In this document: positions 7,205-9,645 of the stretch, piece after piece
Layout: the number at the start of each line of letters is the position of its first letter
How positions within the stretch are numbered: the stretch's first letter is position 1
Assembly: GCA_029260335.1 (NCBI GenBank)
Contig: JAJDDL010000426.1
Coordinates: 1 to 9,645, forward strand
From: Phycisphaerales bacterium
GTDB taxonomy: Bacteria; Planctomycetota; Phycisphaerae; Phycisphaerales; UBA1924
Direction of reading: 5' to 3'
Length of the DNA stretch: 9,645 bases
Notes under the pieces: generated by a model
Database searches by the model: none
What the model saw: only the letters and a program-made list of their open reading frames with translations
Told to the model about the DNA's origin: nothing
Position numbers and translations under genes: made by a program

Positions 7205-7975
7205 CTAGCAGACGGTCATGCCGCCGTTGACGTGCAGTGTTTGGCCTGTGACGAACGAGGATGACTCGCTCGCGAGATAGACGACCGCGCCCGCGAGATC
7301 CGCGGGCACGCCCCATCGATCGACGGGGATCAGGGCGCGATAGCCGTCCTTGAGTTCTTGTGGATCGTGCTCGTGGCGTTCGACGGGGATCCAGCCTGGC
7401 GAGATCATGTTGACGGTGATGCCCTGGGGCGCGAGTTCGCTTGCCATGGATCGTGTCCAGCCGTTCTGGCCACCCTTGGCGGCGACGTAGGCGCTGAAGT
7501 TGGGCAAGCCGCGGGTGAGGACCTCAGAGCCAATGTTGATCAGGCGCCCCCACTTCTGTTCCTTGAGTTTGGGGAGCAGCCGTCGGGTGATCAGGAATGG
7601 GCTCTTGATGAAGAAGTCGAGCATGGACTGGTAGAACTCCCAGTCGTACTCATCGATCGGCATCTGGGGCTGAGCGGGGGTGGCGTTGAAGACGACGATG
7701 TCGGGAGATCCGAGGGTGAACTCGATCTCGGTGATGAGTCGGTCGACTTCTTGCTCGTCGATGACACTTGCGCGGAACATGGCACCTTCGAGGCCAGCCG
7801 AGCGGTATTCGTCCATCGCCGCTTCAGCGCGATCCTTGTTATTGGCGTAGTTCAGGGCGACTTTTGCGCCGGCGGCTCCGAGGGCCATGGCCATCGCCTT
7901 GCCAAGCCCGGTGCTGCTGCCCGTTACAAGGGCCACGCGGCCCGTGAGATCGAAGTTTGCTTTGGTGCCCGACAT
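7205..7975 (-). CDS. SDR-family NAD(P)-dependent oxidoreductase
   Basis: This classical short-chain dehydrogenase/reductase of 256 residues (typical is about 250) should be cytoplasmic. It has the Rossmann cofactor motif TGSSTGLG (18-25) and the catalytic set S150, Y163, K167 (INIGSE; SAYVAAKGG). ISPGWIPV and the C-terminal LHVNGGM are also typical. The usual NNAG after strand 4 is here FNAT (96-99), an uncommon variant. No acidic residue marks the end of strand 2 (VALNYANNK), which leans toward NADP(H), though this is weak evidence. The start at 7975 is chosen because GGAG lies five bases upstream and the SDR fold begins eight residues later; a longer frame from a GTG at 8050 would overlap the predicted promoter. 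It is first in the predicted sugar-import operon, so oxidation or reduction of the imported sugar or a derived acid is likely, but the substrate is not identifiable. Annotations such as 3-oxoacyl-ACP reductase or glucose dehydrogenase would be over-specific. Confidence 0.92.
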   Translation of the reverse strand: MSGTKANFDLTGRVALVTGSSTGLGKAMAMALGAAGAKVALNYANNKDRAEAAMDEYRSAGLEGAMFRASVIDEQEVDRLITEIEFTLGSPDIVVFNATPAQPQMPIDEYDWEFYQSMLDFFIKSPFLITRRLLPKLKEQKWGRLINIGSEVLTRGLPNFSAYVAAKGGQNGWTRSMASELAPQGITVNMISPGWIPVERHEHDPQELKDGYRALIPVDRWGVPADLAGAVVYLASESSSFVTGQTLHVNGGMTVC

Positions 7976-8022
7976 TCCCGCTCCGCCCAAACAGTTCTCA
8001 AACTTGGTGGGGTATCCCGGGG

Positions 8023-8038
8023 CGATCATACACGATCG
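8023..8038. promoter_or_regulatory. candidate operator palindrome overlapping the -10 box
   Basis: The 16-base sequence CGATCATACACGATCG is an imperfect palindrome with perfect five-base outer arms (CGATC / GATCG) and one further matching pair inside. It covers the -10 element of the predicted SDR-operon promoter, where a repressor would block initiation. No regulator gene is in the window, and GATC-containing words are common in this DNA, so the call is tentative. Confidence 0.25.
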
Positions 8039-8052
8039 AGACTGAGGCACAA
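8025..8052 (-). promoter_or_regulatory. predicted sigma70-type promoter of the SDR/sugar-transport operon
   Basis: On the minus strand, TTGTGC (8052-8047) and TATGAT (8030-8025) are separated by 16 bases. The -10 box matches consensus at 5 of 6 positions, the -35 box at 3 of 6. A start site near 8018 would give a leader of about 43 bases to the SDR ATG at 7975. It lies in the only sizeable gap before the transporter block (7976-8083). No convincing terminator hairpin for the upstream hydantoinase gene was seen there, so read-through from upstream is also possible. Confidence 0.4.
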
Positions 8053-8083
8053 CAGGTTTGAACGGGGTTGGCTGGGCCTGCGT

Positions 8084-9622
8084 TCATGATTGGGGCGGGC
8101 CCCATCCGCCGCCTGCGGGTGTTTGCACGATCAGATGATCGCCCAGGTCGAGTTGGACCGTGGCGCTCGGCGAGAGGACCTGTTCTTGGCCATTGGACCT
8201 TCGGACGGCCTGGCGTGCGGGGCTGCCTGATTCTCCGGCGTTGGCCCCCGGAGCACCCTCGGTTCTGCGTTGGCCGATGAGAGTTGCGGTCATAGGTACG
8301 AGTGCGGTCAGTTCACGGATCGCCCCGTCACCGCCTGACCATTGGCCGGCACCGGCGGAGTTTCGGTTGACCTGGAATCGTTCGACTCGGATCGGATAAC
8401 GGAGCTCGAGAATCTCGGGATCGGTGATGGCGGTGTTGGTCATGTGGGAGTGGACGGCGGATGCTCCAGGGAACCCTGGGCCTGCGCCGGTGCCGCCTGC
8501 AATGGTCTCGTAGTACCCGAAGTTGTCGTTGCCGAGCAAGAGGTTGTTCATGGTGCCCTGGCTTCCGGCGCAGAGGCTCAGGGCTCGGACGAGGGCTTCG
8601 ACGACGCGTTGGCTTATCTCGACGTTGCCGGCGGCGACCGCAGGGCACGCCGAGGGGTCTGCAGAGAATGTGGGGTTGAGCAGTGAGCCCGGTGGGACGA
8701 GGATGTCGAGAGGTTTTAGAAGCCCGTCGTTGAGGGGGACTTTGCGGGCGAGGAGCAGTCGCATGACGTAGGCGAGGGCGCTGCGGGTGATCGCGAGAGG
8801 AGCGTTGAGGTTGTCGGTGCGTTGGGGGGAGGTGCCGGTGAAATCGACGGCGAGGCGATTATCGATTCGGGAGATGATGACATGGATTTCTTCACCTTGA
8901 TCGAGACGTTCGGTTGCCTTGGCCGGGAGGTTGGGAAGAGCGCGGATTGCGTCCTCGACGAGCTTGGCGGAGTGGGCAAGGATCCATTCACAAGCGGAAT
9001 CAACGCTTTGGCACCCTTCGGATTGAACGAGGCCGATGAACTCGCTTGCGGCTGATCGCCCCGCCGCGACCGCGGCGTGCAGGTCGGCGATGTTGTCTGT
9101 GACTGCGCGGCTTGGGTATGGGCCGGCTCGTAAGTGGCGCTCGATCTGGTCCCAGCAGCCGGTTTCGCCTCGGACGAGATAGGTGGGCTCGAAGACAACG
9201 CCCTCTTGATCGAGCGTGGTTGCACCGATGGGCATGGAGCCGGGGGAGATGCCGCCGATCTCTGCGTGGTGCGCTCGGCTGGCGACGTAGCCCAGGAGCT
9301 GGCCCGCATCATCGTGGACGCCTTGGACAACGGTGATGTCGGGGAGGTGCGAGCCGCCGAAGGCCGGGTGGTTGGTGACGATTGCGTCGCCCGGCTGAAG
9401 CGTGCCGAGGTCGTCGATGACGCCTCGGACGCATGTCCCCAGTGCGCCAAGGTGGACGGGGATGTGTGGGGCGCTGGCAATGAGGTTGCCTGCGCGATCG
9501 AGCACGCCGCAAGAGTAATCTTGGCGTTCTTTGACGTTTGTAGAAAGAGCGAGGCGTCGGAGGGCTTCGCCCATGTTCTCGGCGATGGCGTCGAGGCGGT
9601 GAACGATGATCTCGCGATCCAT
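8084..9622 (-). CDS. hyuB: hydantoinase B / 5-oxoprolinase family protein (HyuB-type subunit)
   Basis: This 512-residue protein matches the HyuB family end to end. Members, usually with an ATP-binding HyuA partner, open lactam or hydantoin rings (N-methylhydantoin, 5-oxoproline) with ATP hydrolysis; related subunits occur in acetone carboxylase. Visible motifs are NVKERQDYSC (29-38), HIPVHLG (53-59), NHPAFGGSHLPD (84-95), SRAHHAEIGGISPGSMP (115-131; H118, H119), DFTGTSPQ (260-267), GSQGTMNN (353-360), YETIAGGTGAGPG (371-383), VHSHMTNT (390-397) and the terminal TPAGGGWG. Nothing appears truncated. The ATG at 9622 fits the usual N-terminus (MDREIIVHRLDAIAENMG), but no Shine-Dalgarno is visible in the 23 remaining bases and the frame stays open to the window edge. 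Translational coupling to, or fusion with, an upstream HyuA therefore cannot be excluded. The 108-base gap downstream suggests it is not part of the sugar operon. The true substrate is unknown. Confidence 0.93.
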   Translation of the reverse strand: MDREIIVHRLDAIAENMGEALRRLALSTNVKERQDYSCGVLDRAGNLIASAPHIPVHLGALGTCVRGVIDDLGTLQPGDAIVTNHPAFGGSHLPDITVVQGVHDDAGQLLGYVASRAHHAEIGGISPGSMPIGATTLDQEGVVFEPTYLVRGETGCWDQIERHLRAGPYPSRAVTDNIADLHAAVAAGRSAASEFIGLVQSEGCQSVDSACEWILAHSAKLVEDAIRALPNLPAKATERLDQGEEIHVIISRIDNRLAVDFTGTSPQRTDNLNAPLAITRSALAYVMRLLLARKVPLNDGLLKPLDILVPPGSLLNPTFSADPSACPAVAAGNVEISQRVVEALVRALSLCAGSQGTMNNLLLGNDNFGYYETIAGGTGAGPGFPGASAVHSHMTNTAITDPEILELRYPIRVERFQVNRNSAGAGQWSGGDGAIRELTALVPMTATLIGQRRTEGAPGANAGESGSPARQAVRRSNGQEQVLSPSATVQLDLGDHLIVQTPAGGGWGPPQS

Positions 9623-9645
9623 GGTCGTCGAACGCGCTGTTTTCT

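Noticed and set aside
7976..8050. 25-residue N-terminal extension of the SDR from a GTG at 8050
   Set aside because: It overlaps the predicted promoter, is not SDR-like, and a well-spaced GGAG favours the ATG at 7975.
1..9645. CRISPR arrays, tRNA/rRNA genes, insertion sequences, toxin-antitoxin or defence genes
   Set aside because: No direct-repeat arrays, transposase motifs, terminal inverted repeats or RNA-gene landmarks were seen; nearly all sequence is accounted for by six metabolic and transport genes.

Overview
The window looks like chromosomal DNA of a planctomycete (phylum Planctomycetota). The main evidence is a DUF1549/DUF1553 protein with an inserted LamG domain and one CxxCH motif, a family expanded in Planctomycetota and some Verrucomicrobiota. 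High GC and strong C-ending codon bias fit this. Class Phycisphaerae is possible but cannot be shown from the sequence alone.

All six supported genes lie on the minus strand, so transcription runs from high to low coordinates. At the right edge is a full-length hydantoinase B / 5-oxoprolinase-type subunit (8084-9622); its usual HyuA partner, if any, would lie just beyond the window. A gap of about 108 bases (7976-8083) follows, with a plausible sigma70-type promoter and a short palindrome over its -10 box. The next genes are tightly packed: an SDR oxidoreductase (7205-7975), an RbsB-like sugar-binding lipoprotein (6166-7191), an RbsA-like double ATPase (4598-6160), an RbsC-like permease (3606-4601) and an exported aldose 1-epimerase lipoprotein (2485-3609). 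Spacings in this block are 13 bases, 5 bases and two 4-base ATGA overlaps, which indicates one operon. After 77 bases comes the PSD1-type heme/LamG protein (1-2407), whose C-terminus runs off the left edge.

The likely joint role is capture, anomer conversion and import of a free monosaccharide. The mutarotase lipoprotein would interconvert anomers outside the cytoplasmic membrane, the binding protein would capture one form, the ATPase and permease would import it, and the SDR could act on the imported sugar or its product. No sugar kinase, isomerase, regulator or glycoside hydrolase is present, so the sugar cannot be named. No RNA genes, mobile elements, CRISPR arrays or long repeats were seen. 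The families are all known. What merits a second look is how they are combined: an exported mutarotase translationally coupled to a permease, followed by a planctomycete heme/LamG protein. I see no clear evidence of an undescribed defence or mobile system.
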